Assembly (NCBI GenBank): GCA_021731365.1
Contig: JAKFXL010000011.1
Span: 34,260 to 98,259 of the forward strand
Length of the DNA stretch: 64,000 bases
From: Gammaproteobacteria bacterium
Lineage (GTDB): Bacteria; Pseudomonadota; Gammaproteobacteria; Tenderiales; Tenderiaceae
Direction: 5' to 3'
The notes below the pieces were generated by a model. It made no database searches and was not told the DNA's origin. It worked only from the letters and a program-made list of their open reading frames with translations. The translations under genes and the position numbers were made by a program. Shown here one piece after another: positions 36,229 through 46,700 of the stretch (position 1 is the stretch's first letter; every line of letters begins with the position of its first letter).

Positions 36229-38317
36229 CGCCGTAACGCTGCGCCTCACCCAACCAACGTGCAATCAGTGGTGGTACCCGCTCTGGCCAGCGCTGCAGCA
36301 GCTGCCCGGCCACTGCTTCCACCTGCGGCAGCAGCGCCTGATCACGCACCAGATCGGCGATACGCAACATCAACAGACCACTCTGCCGGGTCCCCAATAC
36401 CTCACCGGGGCCACGTAACTCCAGATCACGGCGGGCGATTTCAAAACCGTCATTGGTCTCGCGCAGCGCCGCCAGCCGGGCACGCCCCTGAGCGGAAAGC
36501 GGCTTATGATACATCAAAACACAGCTGCTACTGACGTCGCCACGCCCAACCCGGCCCCGCAACTGATGCAGTTGCGCCAGCCCTAAACGCTCGGCATTTT
36601 CAATAATCATCAAACTGGCATTGGGCACATCCACCCCCACCTCAATCACCGTGGTCGCCACCAGCAGCTGCAGCTCACCGCCCTTAAAGGCGGCCATAAT
36701 CGACTCTTTTTCGGCGGACTTCATCCGCCCATGAAGCAGGCCGATGTTCAGGTCCGGCAGTGCTTCAGTCAACTCGACCACCGCCGCCTCTGCCGCCTGA
36801 CACTGCAACAGCTCCGACTCCTCAATGAGTGTGCAGACCCAGTAGGCCTGACGCCCCTCGCTGGCGCAGGCGCTATGAACCCGCTGCACCACCTCGGCAC
36901 GACGACTGTCGGAGATCACTACTGTTTCAACAGGCGTGCGCCCCGGCGGTAACTCATCAATCACTGAGATATCAAGATCGGCATACGCGGTCATCGCCAG
37001 GGTCCGTGGGATCGGTGTCGCGGTCATGATCAGCTGATGGGGCAGCCGACCGTCGACATCACGCCCTTTCTCACGCAGCGCCAACCGCTGATGCACCCCA
37101 AAGCGGTGCTGCTCATCAACCACCACCAACCCCAACCGGTTAAAGACCACCTCATCCTGGAACAGGGCGTGGGTCCCCACCGCCAGCGCCGCATCGCCCG
37201 CCACCAGTCGCGCCAGATTGTCGCGCCGCTCCCGCACCCCTTGCTTACCGCTGAACCAGGCCACCTGCAGCCCCAATGGCTCACACCAGTGGCGGAAGTT
37301 ACGCAGATGCTGTTCCGCCAGCAGCTCCGTCGGGGCCATCACCGCCACCTGATACCCCGCCTCCACCGCTTGCAGTGCCGCGGCGGCGGCCACCAGGGTT
37401 TTGCCACACCCCACATCCCCCTGCACCAGCCGCTGCATCGGATGGGGTTTGGCCATATCGGCAAACAGCTCTGCCATCACCCTCCGCTGCGCCCCGGTCA
37501 GGGTAAAGGGCAACCCGGCACGGAGCTGTTGTAACAGACTCCCAGGAACCACCATCACCGGCGCACTGTTAATCTCAATACGTTGACGCAACTGTCGCAG
37601 ACTCAGGTGGTGGGCGAGCAGCTCTTCAAAGGCGAGCCGCTGCTGGGCCGGGTGCTCCCCCGCCAGCAGCGCCGCCACCGGGGCGTCGGGCGGTGGCCGA
37701 TGTACGTAACGCAGCGCCTCCGCCAGTCCGGGCAACCCCAGGGTTGCCACCAACTCGGACGGCAGATAGTCAAACAGCTCCGCCTGGGCCAACCGCTCCA
37801 GGGCACGGTCGGTCAGCTGACGCAGGCTCTTTTGTGCCAGACCATCGGTGGTGTGGTAGAGCGGCGTCAAGTGCGGTTCGGTTGCCGTCCCCGCCAGCGG
37901 TGCTAAGCCCCCTTCCGGATCGAGCAGCTCATATTCGGGGTGGACCATCTCCAGCATCGCCGCGCCCCGTCGCACCTCGCCAAAACAGCGCAGCCGCGCG
38001 CCCCGCACCAGCCCCGCCTGCTGCCGGGCGTTGAAGTGAAAAAAGCGCAACATCAGGGAGCCGGTGCCGTCATTGATCCGGCATAGCAGCGAGCGCCGTT
38101 TGCCAAATTTGATATCACAGGCTTGAACCTCCCCTTCCACCACCAGCTCGCTACCGGGGCGCAGCGCACCTATTACTGCCACATGGGTGCGGTCCTGATA
38201 ACGGTAGGGGAGATGGAACAGCAGATCCTCAACACCGCGCAGACCAAGCCGTTCGAGACGTTCGGCCAGACGCGGCCCAACCCCTTTGAGGCTGGTGAGT
38301 GGCGCCGAGAGGGTCAT
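36221..38317 (-). CDS. recG: ATP-dependent DNA helicase RecG
   Basis: 698 residues. Reverses stalled replication forks and branch-migrates junctions. An N-terminal wedge/OB domain (SLKGVGPRLAERLERLGL at the start) precedes a superfamily 2 helicase core: GDVGCGKTLVAAAAALQ (motif I), VVVDEQHRFGVHQR (DExH-type motif II) and the C-terminal helicase with QLRGRVGRG. The ATG at 38317 is chosen because the 18 codons upstream are repeat-derived (related to TAGTGCTTTGGGCA copies) and do not match RecG. Confidence 0.95.
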   Translation of the reverse strand: MTLSAPLTSLKGVGPRLAERLERLGLRGVEDLLFHLPYRYQDRTHVAVIGALRPGSELVVEGEVQACDIKFGKRRSLLCRINDGTGSLMLRFFHFNARQQAGLVRGARLRCFGEVRRGAAMLEMVHPEYELLDPEGGLAPLAGTATEPHLTPLYHTTDGLAQKSLRQLTDRALERLAQAELFDYLPSELVATLGLPGLAEALRYVHRPPPDAPVAALLAGEHPAQQRLAFEELLAHHLSLRQLRQRIEINSAPVMVVPGSLLQQLRAGLPFTLTGAQRRVMAELFADMAKPHPMQRLVQGDVGCGKTLVAAAAALQAVEAGYQVAVMAPTELLAEQHLRNFRHWCEPLGLQVAWFSGKQGVRERRDNLARLVAGDAALAVGTHALFQDEVVFNRLGLVVVDEQHRFGVHQRLALREKGRDVDGRLPHQLIMTATPIPRTLAMTAYADLDISVIDELPPGRTPVETVVISDSRRAEVVQRVHSACASEGRQAYWVCTLIEESELLQCQAAEAAVVELTEALPDLNIGLLHGRMKSAEKESIMAAFKGGELQLLVATTVIEVGVDVPNASLMIIENAERLGLAQLHQLRGRVGRGDVSSSCVLMYHKPLSAQGRARLAALRETNDGFEIARRDLELRGPGEVLGTRQSGLLMLRIADLVRDQALLPQVEAVAGQLLQRWPERVPPLIARWLGEAQRYGDV

Positions 38318-38350
38318 TTTGCCAAGTGCTTTAGCGGAAAAAGGGGTTGC

Positions 38351-38402
38351 CCCGCGTAGTGCTTTGGGCAAGCGCTTTGGCTACGTAGTGCTTTGGGCAC
38401 CG
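38351..38402. repeat. Imperfect tandem repeat upstream of recG
   Basis: CGTAGTGCTTTGGGCA occurs twice around AGCGCTTTGGCTA. The reverse complement GCCCAAAGCACTTCGTGG recurs near 56695, and a related copy lies near 16945. A further palindrome GGTGCGCATGGCGCACC lies at about 38427-38443. Confidence 0.6.
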
Positions 38403-38474
38403 GGGTTCAGCCTCAGCCGTGTCTGGTGCGCATGGCGCACCCTACCTTGAGGTATCCCTGATTCACACTGCTGA

Positions 38475-38861
38475 TCAATCAGCCAGCTCCATCACCCCAT
38501 CCATCTCCACCGCTGCGGCGCGGGGCAGGCTGGCCACACCAATGGCGGCACGGGCCGGGTAGGGCTGCTGAAAGTAGTCGGCCATCACCTGATTGACTAG
38601 CGCAAAGTGGCCAAGGTCGGTCAGGAAGATGTTGAGTTTGGCCATATCCTGCAGGGAACCACCTGCCGCTTCGGCCACCGCCTTGAGGTTATCAAAGACA
38701 CGGCGGATGTTGGCCTCCATATCCCCTTCAACCATCTGCATGGTCTCCGGCACCAGGGGTATCTGGCCCGAGAGGTAGACGGTACTGCCCACCTTCACCG
38801 CCTGAGAGTAGGTACCAATCGCCTTGGGGGCGTTGTCAGTATGGATAATTTCACGTGCCAT
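38475..38861 (-). CDS. ridA: RidA family reactive imine/enamine deaminase
   Basis: 128-residue cytoplasmic deaminase that clears 2-aminoacrylate-type intermediates. It carries the family start [21 protein letters not shown], the [10 protein letters not shown] block, and [18 protein letters not shown] with the conserved catalytic Arg near position 105. A second, exported RidA-like protein is encoded at 12302. It lies between spoT and recG, a common arrangement. Confidence 0.96.
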   Translation of the reverse strand: MAREIIHTDNAPKAIGTYSQAVKVGSTVYLSGQIPLVPETMQMVEGDMEANIRRVFDNLKAVAEAAGGSLQDMAKLNIFLTDLGHFALVNQVMADYFQQPYPARAAIGVASLPRAAAVEMDGVMELAD

Positions 38862-38951
38862 GAAAAATCTCTCTCTGTTTCAATTGAGTGGGCACGTTTT
38901 GTCTGCCCACGCGGAATGTTGAAAGAATGGTGGGCCATGCCCACCCTACAT

Positions 38952-41180
38952 TTATCCCCGGGTGCGGACGATACGCAGCACCGGTTCAATGGAACGAATC
39001 CGACGCATAATATTGGCCAGATGCTGACGCCCCTGCACCTCCAGCACCACTGTCATGCTGCTGTTGCGGCTGTCGCGCTCTTCAACATTGACGTTGTCAA
39101 TATTGGCCCCCAGCTCGGAGATGGTCGCCGCCACGGTGGCCAGAACACCGCGCTGGTTAAGCAGATCGATTCGCACCTCCACCGGGAAGTCACCCCGCAC
39201 CCCCTCCTCCCACTGCACATCGATCCACTTGTCGGGCAGCTTGCGATACTCCGCCACGTTTTTGCACGACTCGGTATGGATCACAATGCCACGCCCGGCA
39301 GTGACAAAACCGAGAATCGGATCACCGGGAATGGGACGGCAACACTTGGCAAAGTTGAGCACCATACCCTCGGTACCCCGTATCAGCAACGGCTTGGAAG
39401 AGGACTCTTTTTCCCCTTTGAGCCAGAGCGGTACGTAACGGATCAACGCCTCTTTGATCCCGACACCGCGGGACTCCGGCTTTTTATCCGGCATAAAGCG
39501 GCGTGCTACCAGCAGGGCCATGCGGTTTCCCAGGCCAATCTCTTCGAACAGCTTATCCAGGGACTCCAGCTTCAAATCTTTCAACAACCCTTCAACCTGC
39601 TCCAGGGGCAAGTTATCCACCGAGAGCGCGGCGGAGACCAGTTCATTATCCAGTAACCGCTTGCCCAGACTGATCGCCTCATCCTCACGCAGGTTCTTGA
39701 GGTAGTGACGGATGTTAGCCCGCGCCTTGCCCGTCACCACAAAGTTGAGCCAGGCGGGGTTGGGGTAGGCGGTATTGGCCGTCACAATCTCCACCGTCTG
39801 GCCGTTCATCAGCTCGGTACGCAGCGGTGCCAGACGGCGGTTGATCTTGGCCGCCACACAGCGGTTGCCCACATCGGTATGCACACCGTAGGCAAAATCG
39901 ACGGGGGTTGAACCACGTTTAAGCACCATGATCTTGCCTTTTGGGGTAAAGACATAGACCTCACGCGGGAACAGGTCGATCTTGACGTTTTCCAGAAATT
40001 CCAACGAGTTGCCAGCGCTCTGCTGCATCTCCAGCACACTGCGCATCCACTCCCGCACACGGAAGTGGGCACCAAAATTATTCGTTGAGTCTTCGCCACC
40101 TTTGTAAAGCCAGTGGGCAGCCACACCTGCATCGGCCACCCGATCCATATCTTCGGTACGAATCTGCACTTCAATCGGCACACCATAGGGGCCAAACAGC
40201 ACCGTGTGTAGCGACTGATAGCCGTTGGCCTTGGGGATGGCGATGTAATCCTTGAACTTACCCGGCACCGGTTTATAGAGGTTATGCACCGCACCAAGGA
40301 CCCGGTAACACATATCCACGGAATCCACCACAATACGAAAGGCGTAGACATCGTGAACCTCAGCAAAGGGCAACCCCTTCTGCCGCATCTTCTGATAGAT
40401 ACTATATATATGCTTTTCGCGCCCCTGGACCCGGGCGCTCAGCCCCTCCTGTTGCAACCGCTCAGTGATGGCAGACTCCATCTTGGCAACAATCTCGCTG
40501 CGGTTACCCCGAGCCTTTTTAATCGCCTCAGACAAAACACGGTGGCGGTCCGGATAGAGTGCCGCAAAACCGAGATCTTCCAGCTCCAGACGCATCGCAT
40601 TCAGACCCAGGCGGCTGGCAATAGGCACATAAATATCAAGGGTTTCACGGGCGATACGGCGGCGTTTGTCAGGGCGCATAAAACCCAGGGTCCGCATGTT
40701 ATGCAGACGGTCAGCCAGTTTGATCAGCATAATGCGGATATCCCGCACCATAGCCAGCAACATCTTGCGGAAGTTTTCCGCCTCTGCCTGGGCGCGGCTC
40801 TCAAAGCTGATCTGGGTCAGCTTGGTCACCCCATCCACCAGCTCTGTCACCTCATCGCCAAACTCGGCGGCCAGCATCTCTTTGGTAACGGGGGTATCCT
40901 CCACCACGTCGTGAAGAATGGCAGCGGCCAGCGTGGTGGCGTCAAAACGCATCGTGGCCATAATCTGGGCCACGGCCAGGGGGTGGGTAATATACGGTTC
41001 ACCTGAGCGGCGCTTCTGCTCAATATGGGCGTCGGCACCAAAGACAAAAGCCCGATGCACTATAGCGATGTGATCGGGTTCCAGATATTTGTCAATCTCC
41101 GCCCGCACCCCATCAAACAGATGTTCAAAGCTCTCCGGGGGGATAACCAGCGGGGGTAATACGGTATGAGGTGTGCTCAT
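38952..41180 (-). CDS. spoT: Bifunctional (p)ppGpp synthetase/hydrolase SpoT
   Basis: 742 residues from the ATG at 41180 (AGAGG site). The N-terminal HD hydrolase domain is intact (AAILHDVVEDTPVTKEML), followed by the synthetase domain (VHDVYAFRIVVDSVDMCYRV and GYQSLHTVLFGPYG), a TGS domain (FPREVYVFTPKGKIMVLKRG), a zinc-finger/helical region and a C-terminal ACT domain. It controls the stringent response. It lies in the gmk-rpoZ-spoT order. Confidence 0.97.
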   Translation of the reverse strand: MSTPHTVLPPLVIPPESFEHLFDGVRAEIDKYLEPDHIAIVHRAFVFGADAHIEQKRRSGEPYITHPLAVAQIMATMRFDATTLAAAILHDVVEDTPVTKEMLAAEFGDEVTELVDGVTKLTQISFESRAQAEAENFRKMLLAMVRDIRIMLIKLADRLHNMRTLGFMRPDKRRRIARETLDIYVPIASRLGLNAMRLELEDLGFAALYPDRHRVLSEAIKKARGNRSEIVAKMESAITERLQQEGLSARVQGREKHIYSIYQKMRQKGLPFAEVHDVYAFRIVVDSVDMCYRVLGAVHNLYKPVPGKFKDYIAIPKANGYQSLHTVLFGPYGVPIEVQIRTEDMDRVADAGVAAHWLYKGGEDSTNNFGAHFRVREWMRSVLEMQQSAGNSLEFLENVKIDLFPREVYVFTPKGKIMVLKRGSTPVDFAYGVHTDVGNRCVAAKINRRLAPLRTELMNGQTVEIVTANTAYPNPAWLNFVVTGKARANIRHYLKNLREDEAISLGKRLLDNELVSAALSVDNLPLEQVEGLLKDLKLESLDKLFEEIGLGNRMALLVARRFMPDKKPESRGVGIKEALIRYVPLWLKGEKESSSKPLLIRGTEGMVLNFAKCCRPIPGDPILGFVTAGRGIVIHTESCKNVAEYRKLPDKWIDVQWEEGVRGDFPVEVRIDLLNQRGVLATVAATISELGANIDNVNVEERDSRNSSMTVVLEVQGRQHLANIMRRIRSIEPVLRIVRTRG

Positions 41181-41195
41181 GAGCAACCTCTAGGA

Positions 41196-41498
41196 TCAGA
41201 AGTCGTCGCCATCCTCATCTGCAACTGAAAGCGCCTGGGTAGTTTCAATACGCGCCTCCTCCTCAGAGATACGGGAGGCACGTTCCGCTTCGCGGCGGGC
41301 ATCTTCAACCAGTGAGGTTTTGGTCACTTTATCTTCGGCAATTTCGCGTAACGCTACCACGGTAGGTTTGTCATTTTCCCAAGGCACCAGCGGCTCTTTG
41401 CCATTGGCCAGCTGACGGGCACGTTTACTGGCAACCAGTACCAGTTCAAAGCGGTTATCCACCTTACTCAGACAATCTTCAACGGTCACACGGGCCAT
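41196..41498 (-). CDS. rpoZ: RNA polymerase omega subunit
   Basis: 100 residues. Assists assembly of RNA polymerase and helps bind ppGpp. The N-terminus [20 protein letters not shown] and the following [11 protein letters not shown] are the conserved omega region. It lies between gmk and spoT. Confidence 0.97.
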   Translation of the reverse strand: MARVTVEDCLSKVDNRFELVLVASKRARQLANGKEPLVPWENDKPTVVALREIAEDKVTKTSLVEDARREAERASRISEEEARIETTQALSVADEDGDDF

Positions 41499-41570
41499 GA
41501 CTATTCACTCCAGATATAGGACAAAGTTCTCAAGAACCGGTGATTGTACACCAGCCACTGCAAAATCCCC

Positions 41571-42221
<651 letters not shown>

Positions 42222-42367
42222 CTATTGTCCAGTCTTGGGAAAAAGTGTCAGGGGAGCTGTAACGAAAGTTGCCACACATGGTTCAAATACACCCACCTTA
42301 CAAACGGAATATTATGAAGCCCCGGTGCGGCCGTGTCACCCGTCCCGGCCAAACAGACCCGGAGTGA

Positions 42368-42685
42368 TCAGACATCAACAAAAATAGACAAGTCACGCAT
42401 AAGCTTCAATACCGGCTCCAACTGACGTTTAACCCCCAGCTTCTGCATAATCTGCTTGCAGCACCACTGTGCGGTATTGTCAGTGAGACTCAAGGCTGCG
42501 GCAATCTCCTTGATACTCAACCCCTTCAGCAGCTACGCGGCAAATTGAGACTCACGGGGCGATAACAACCAACGTTTAGCGATGCGATCTACGTTGGCAA
42601 CCTCTTTATCGTCAGGATCAGGGATAAATAGAGTGATGGAACGGTTCGGCATACCAAAAAGATCACGTTTATCAGCTGTATTAGT
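42368..42685 (-). pseudogene. LuxR-family HTH gene, broken by an amber codon
   Basis: On the minus strand the frame reads GMPNRSITLFIPDPDDK...RWLLSPRESQFAA, then TAG (42533-42535), then LLKGLSIKEIAAALSLTDNT and KQIMQKLGVKRQLEPVLKL before a TGA at 42368. This is a GerE/LuxR-type helix-turn-helix with the stop exactly where the first helix should continue (normally ...VLALLARGLSNKEIA). Upstream of 42685 the frame closes with TGA, so the sensor part is gone. Two features argue for decay: the in-frame stop and the missing N-terminal domain. Confidence 0.75.
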
Positions 42686-42766
42686 TCAGAGCTGGTCTGA
42701 CAGTTGCCGGTTTTTATGCAGTGACTGTCAGTTCAGTTCACGAATATATTGCTACTCTTCACAGTC

Positions 42767-43633
42767 CTATTCGATATTTTGTACCTGCTCCCTGATCTGT
42801 TCGATCAGCACTTTAAGATCAACACTGACACGTGTCACTTCCGTGTCACTGGACTTGGAACCCAATGTATTGGCCTCGCGGTTCAGCTCCTGCATCAGGA
42901 AGTCGAGGCGTCGTCCTACCGGTTCATTCCACTCCAGCACATGGCGTACTTCGCTGACGTGGGCGGTCAGACGATCAAGCTCTTCATCCACATCCATCTT
43001 CTGCGCCAGGATGACAATCTCCTGTTCCAGACGGCCAACGTCCAGTTCACCTGTCAGTTCCGCCAGACGCTCTGACAGTCTGCGGCCCAGCTGTTCACGC
43101 AACAGTGGCAGATGGAGATTCATTTTGACCACCAGGGCATCGATGGTGTCGCAGCGTTGCAGGATCACTGTTTTGAGTTTGTCTCCTTCACGGTGCCGGT
43201 TTTCAACCATCTCATCCAGCGCCTCGTCCAGCAGTGCCATCACCGCTTCGTAGAGTGGCTCCAGATCGACCTCCTCCTGCTGCATCACCCCTGGCCAGCG
43301 CAGCACTTCAAACATGTTCAACGGTGCGGGATTGGCAATGTGAATCGTCGCCTCACGCACCGCTGCTGCCAGCCGTTTGACCGCATCATGATCAATCGCC
43401 AGGGAGCGGCTCTCTGTATCGATGGCCTGAAAACGGAGTCCCGCGTCCACCTTGCCCCGTTTCAACCGTGCACCAATGCGCTCACGTATCCGAATCTCCA
43501 GGGCACGCAGCTCCTCGGGCAACCGCACGCTCACATCGAGATAGCGGTGGTTCACTGAACGCAGCTCCCAACGCAGGCTGCCAGAGGGGGTCTCGCGCTC
43601 ACGGCGCGCAAACGAGGTCATGCTTAATATCAT
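42767..43633 (-). CDS. yicC: YicC/YloC family endoribonuclease
   Basis: 288 residues from the ATG at 43633, which has AAGG eight bases upstream and aligns with the E. coli YicC start (MILSMTSFARRE). Conserved blocks are WELRSVNHRYLDVSVRLPEEL and ERIGARLKRGKVDAGLRF at the N-terminus, and GRRLDFLMQELNREANTLGSK near the C-terminus, the last carrying the conserved acidic residues. The family acts in RNA cleavage and small-RNA decay. It commonly lies near gmk and rph, as here. Confidence 0.92.
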   Translation of the reverse strand: MILSMTSFARRERETPSGSLRWELRSVNHRYLDVSVRLPEELRALEIRIRERIGARLKRGKVDAGLRFQAIDTESRSLAIDHDAVKRLAAAVREATIHIANPAPLNMFEVLRWPGVMQQEEVDLEPLYEAVMALLDEALDEMVENRHREGDKLKTVILQRCDTIDALVVKMNLHLPLLREQLGRRLSERLAELTGELDVGRLEQEIVILAQKMDVDEELDRLTAHVSEVRHVLEWNEPVGRRLDFLMQELNREANTLGSKSSDTEVTRVSVDLKVLIEQIREQVQNIE

Positions 43634-43799
43634 CAGAGATACCTTATATATGTTCATGGCTGAAGTGGATGGCTATGGTAACCGGGAGACCATGGGTTAT
43701 CCAGACCGTTTTGACCATTCAATTACTCACAGGAAGGTAATCTAATTTTTTGATCAGCCGATGACCTGCTCTGACGACTGTTTTGGATGGGGAAACTTG

Positions 43800-46700
43800 A
43801 TGTCTGTAAAAAAGCTAAGCGCATGGATCAGTGCTAACAAACCTTCCTTAAGTGCGCTCGCCTTGGTGCTAACCGCCATTGCCATCGTCACCTGGTGGGC
43901 AGACCACACCTTTGAAAAACGCTCCCGCACAGATCTGGCCCGCTCATTAAATGCCATTCTTGATATCAATAACAACACCATGAATCTGTGGGCATTTGAA
44001 CATATCCGGCGCGCCGAATTTGCCGCCTCTTCGCCCGATATACAGGCGATTGCCGACAGTTTATTGAAACTGCCCCGTGACCGCGCAACGTTACTGACCG
44101 CGCAGCAGGAGCCGCGCAGCATGAAGCTCGCCTGGCTCTATAAAATCGGCGGATACCAGGGGTATTTCATCGTCTCGCCGGATAACATCAACCTCTCATC
44201 AGCGCGTGATGCCAATGTCGGGGCCACCACTCCGCTGGTCAAACAGCCTGAGCTGCTGCAACGACTCTGGGCGGGTGAATCGGCCATGAGCCACCCGATG
44301 ATCAGCGACGTGCCCCTGCCTGATCAGAAAGGGAAACCTAAAAGCAATCTACCTACCATGTTTGTCGGTGCACCCATTAAAAGTAGCAACGGCAGCGTTG
44401 TCGCACTACTGATCCTGAGAATTGACCCCGTTAAAGAGTTTTTCACCACCCTACAGGCAGCACGCATCTCCAGCAGCGGCGAAAGTTACATCTTCAACCG
44501 TGATGGTGCCATGTTAAGCGAGAGCCGTTTTACCACCCAACTCAACCATGTGGGTTTGCTGATGCAGGGTGAAAGCACCGTGGAGAAGATCCAGATCCGC
44601 GACCCTGGCACCGATCTAACCGAACACAACAGGCCCGCGCTGCCACTCTCACAGCGCCCACTCACCCACATGGCCACCGCAGCCGCCCGCGGCGAACGGG
44701 GTATCGATCTGAAGGGGTATCGTGACTACCGCGGGGTCCCTGTTGTGGGTGCCTGGCTCTGGAATGAAAAAATGGGCTTTGGCATGACCACAGAACAGGA
44801 TGTGGCCGATGCCTATCAACCACTCCATATTTTTCGCACACTGCTATACAGCTTTGCACTCTTCACCGCCCTGCTGCTGACCGGACTCATGGTCATGAGT
44901 GCCCGCAGCCGCGCACAGCTGAAACGGTCACAGACACGGGTTCAGGGATTAGTGGATACACTGGCCGACGGGGTTGTGGTCATCAATCACAAGGGCATTA
45001 TCGACAGCATCAACCCCGCCGTTGAGAAGCTGTTTGGTTATAAGGCCGCAGAGCTGATCGGCCAGAATGTGAGCATTTTAATGCCCGCCCCGGACCGGGA
45101 ACAGCACGACGGTTATATCAGCAACCACATCGATTCTGGCATGAGTCTGATGGGTTCGGGCCGCGAAGTGCAGGCGCTGCGCAAAAATGGCCGCGAGTTC
45201 TCCGCCGAGGTGATTGTTAACGAAATGCGGCTGGACGACACACTCTACTTCACCGGTGTGATCCGCGATGTCACCCAGTACAAGCAGGTTGAAGAGCAGC
45301 TCAACATGCTCAATGATGAGCTACAGATGTTAGCGCTGGTGGCACAGGAGACCGACAACGCCGTTATCGTCACCGATAAAGAGGGGCAGATCCTCTGGGT
45401 CAACCGTGGTTTTGCCAGCAGCAGCGAATATCTGATGGAAGATGTGCTTGGCCAACACCTGGCTGAACTGTTACAAAATACCAACAGCGATCCCCAGGCC
45501 ATCGACAGCATCCGCCAGACACTCAGCTCCGGGCAAAAGATGACCACCGAGCTGTTGACCCATAGCAAGTCGGGACGCCCCTACTGGATCAACATGGAGG
45601 TCTCCCCCGTCTTTGACTACAACGACGAGGTCAAAAAATTCATCATTCTCGAACGTGATATCACCGCACTGCGCCAGATCATGGGCGAACTACAAGCCGC
45701 CAAAGAGGATGCCGAAGAGGCCAGCCGCTCAAAATCCAACTTCCTGGCCGCCATGAGCCACGAAATCAGAACCCCCATGAACGGCGTCATTGGCATGATC
45801 GACGTGCTCGACCGTACCGAACTGGATGATCAGCAGGTCAAACTCACCACTACCATCCGTGACTCCGCCTTTGCCCTGCTGGGCATCATCGACGACATTC
45901 TCGACTTCTCCAAGATCGAAGCCGGGCGGCTCGACCTGGAAGAGATCCCCACCGAACTTGGCCTGCTGCTGGAAGGGGTGGGCGAAACCCTGCAACCTAT
46001 TGCAGCCGGTAAAAATGTTGACCTGACACTCTTCTGTGATCCACGCATTCCGATCCTCAGCGGCGACCCGATCCGCATCCGTCAGATACTCTTCAACCTC
46101 GCGGGCAACGCGGTCAAATTCTCAAGCGGCGACAACAAGACCGGCAAGGTCACCGTCCGGGCCGATCTGGTTGAGCTGCTCACCGATAAAAACCTGGCAC
46201 GCATCCGTATTCAGGTGAGTGACAACGGCATCGGCATGAACCCCGATGTTCAAAAACGGCTGTTCCAGCCCTTTACCCAGGCGGAAAACTCCACCACCCG
46301 CCGTTATGGTGGTACCGGTCTGGGACTGGTCATCTGCCGTCGACTGGTGGAGATGATGAATGGCACCGTCACCCTCGAAAGTGAAGAGGGCAAAGGGTCC
46401 ATCTTCACCGTGGCGCTTGAACTGGAGACCGTGCCACAAGAGAACGCCAAACCGAGCCAGGAGCTGGCCGGTGTCACCACCATCCTGGTCGGCTTTGATG
46501 AGGTGGCCAGCGCCATTGTCGCCTGCTATCTCGGCTATGCCGGTGCCAAGGTGCTGCTGGATATGACCCTCGACTCCTGCATCCAACGTGTCAGCAATAC
46601 GCCAGGCAACAATGAGACCGTCGTGATCATCGATGACCGCCAGGCACAGCTGGGGGGCAAGACACTCTATGAACGACTCGGCACCCAGAACCATCTGAAA

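Noticed and set aside
40284..41006. 240-codon plus-strand frame opposite spoT
   Set aside because: Antisense shadow of the spoT hydrolase and synthetase domains.
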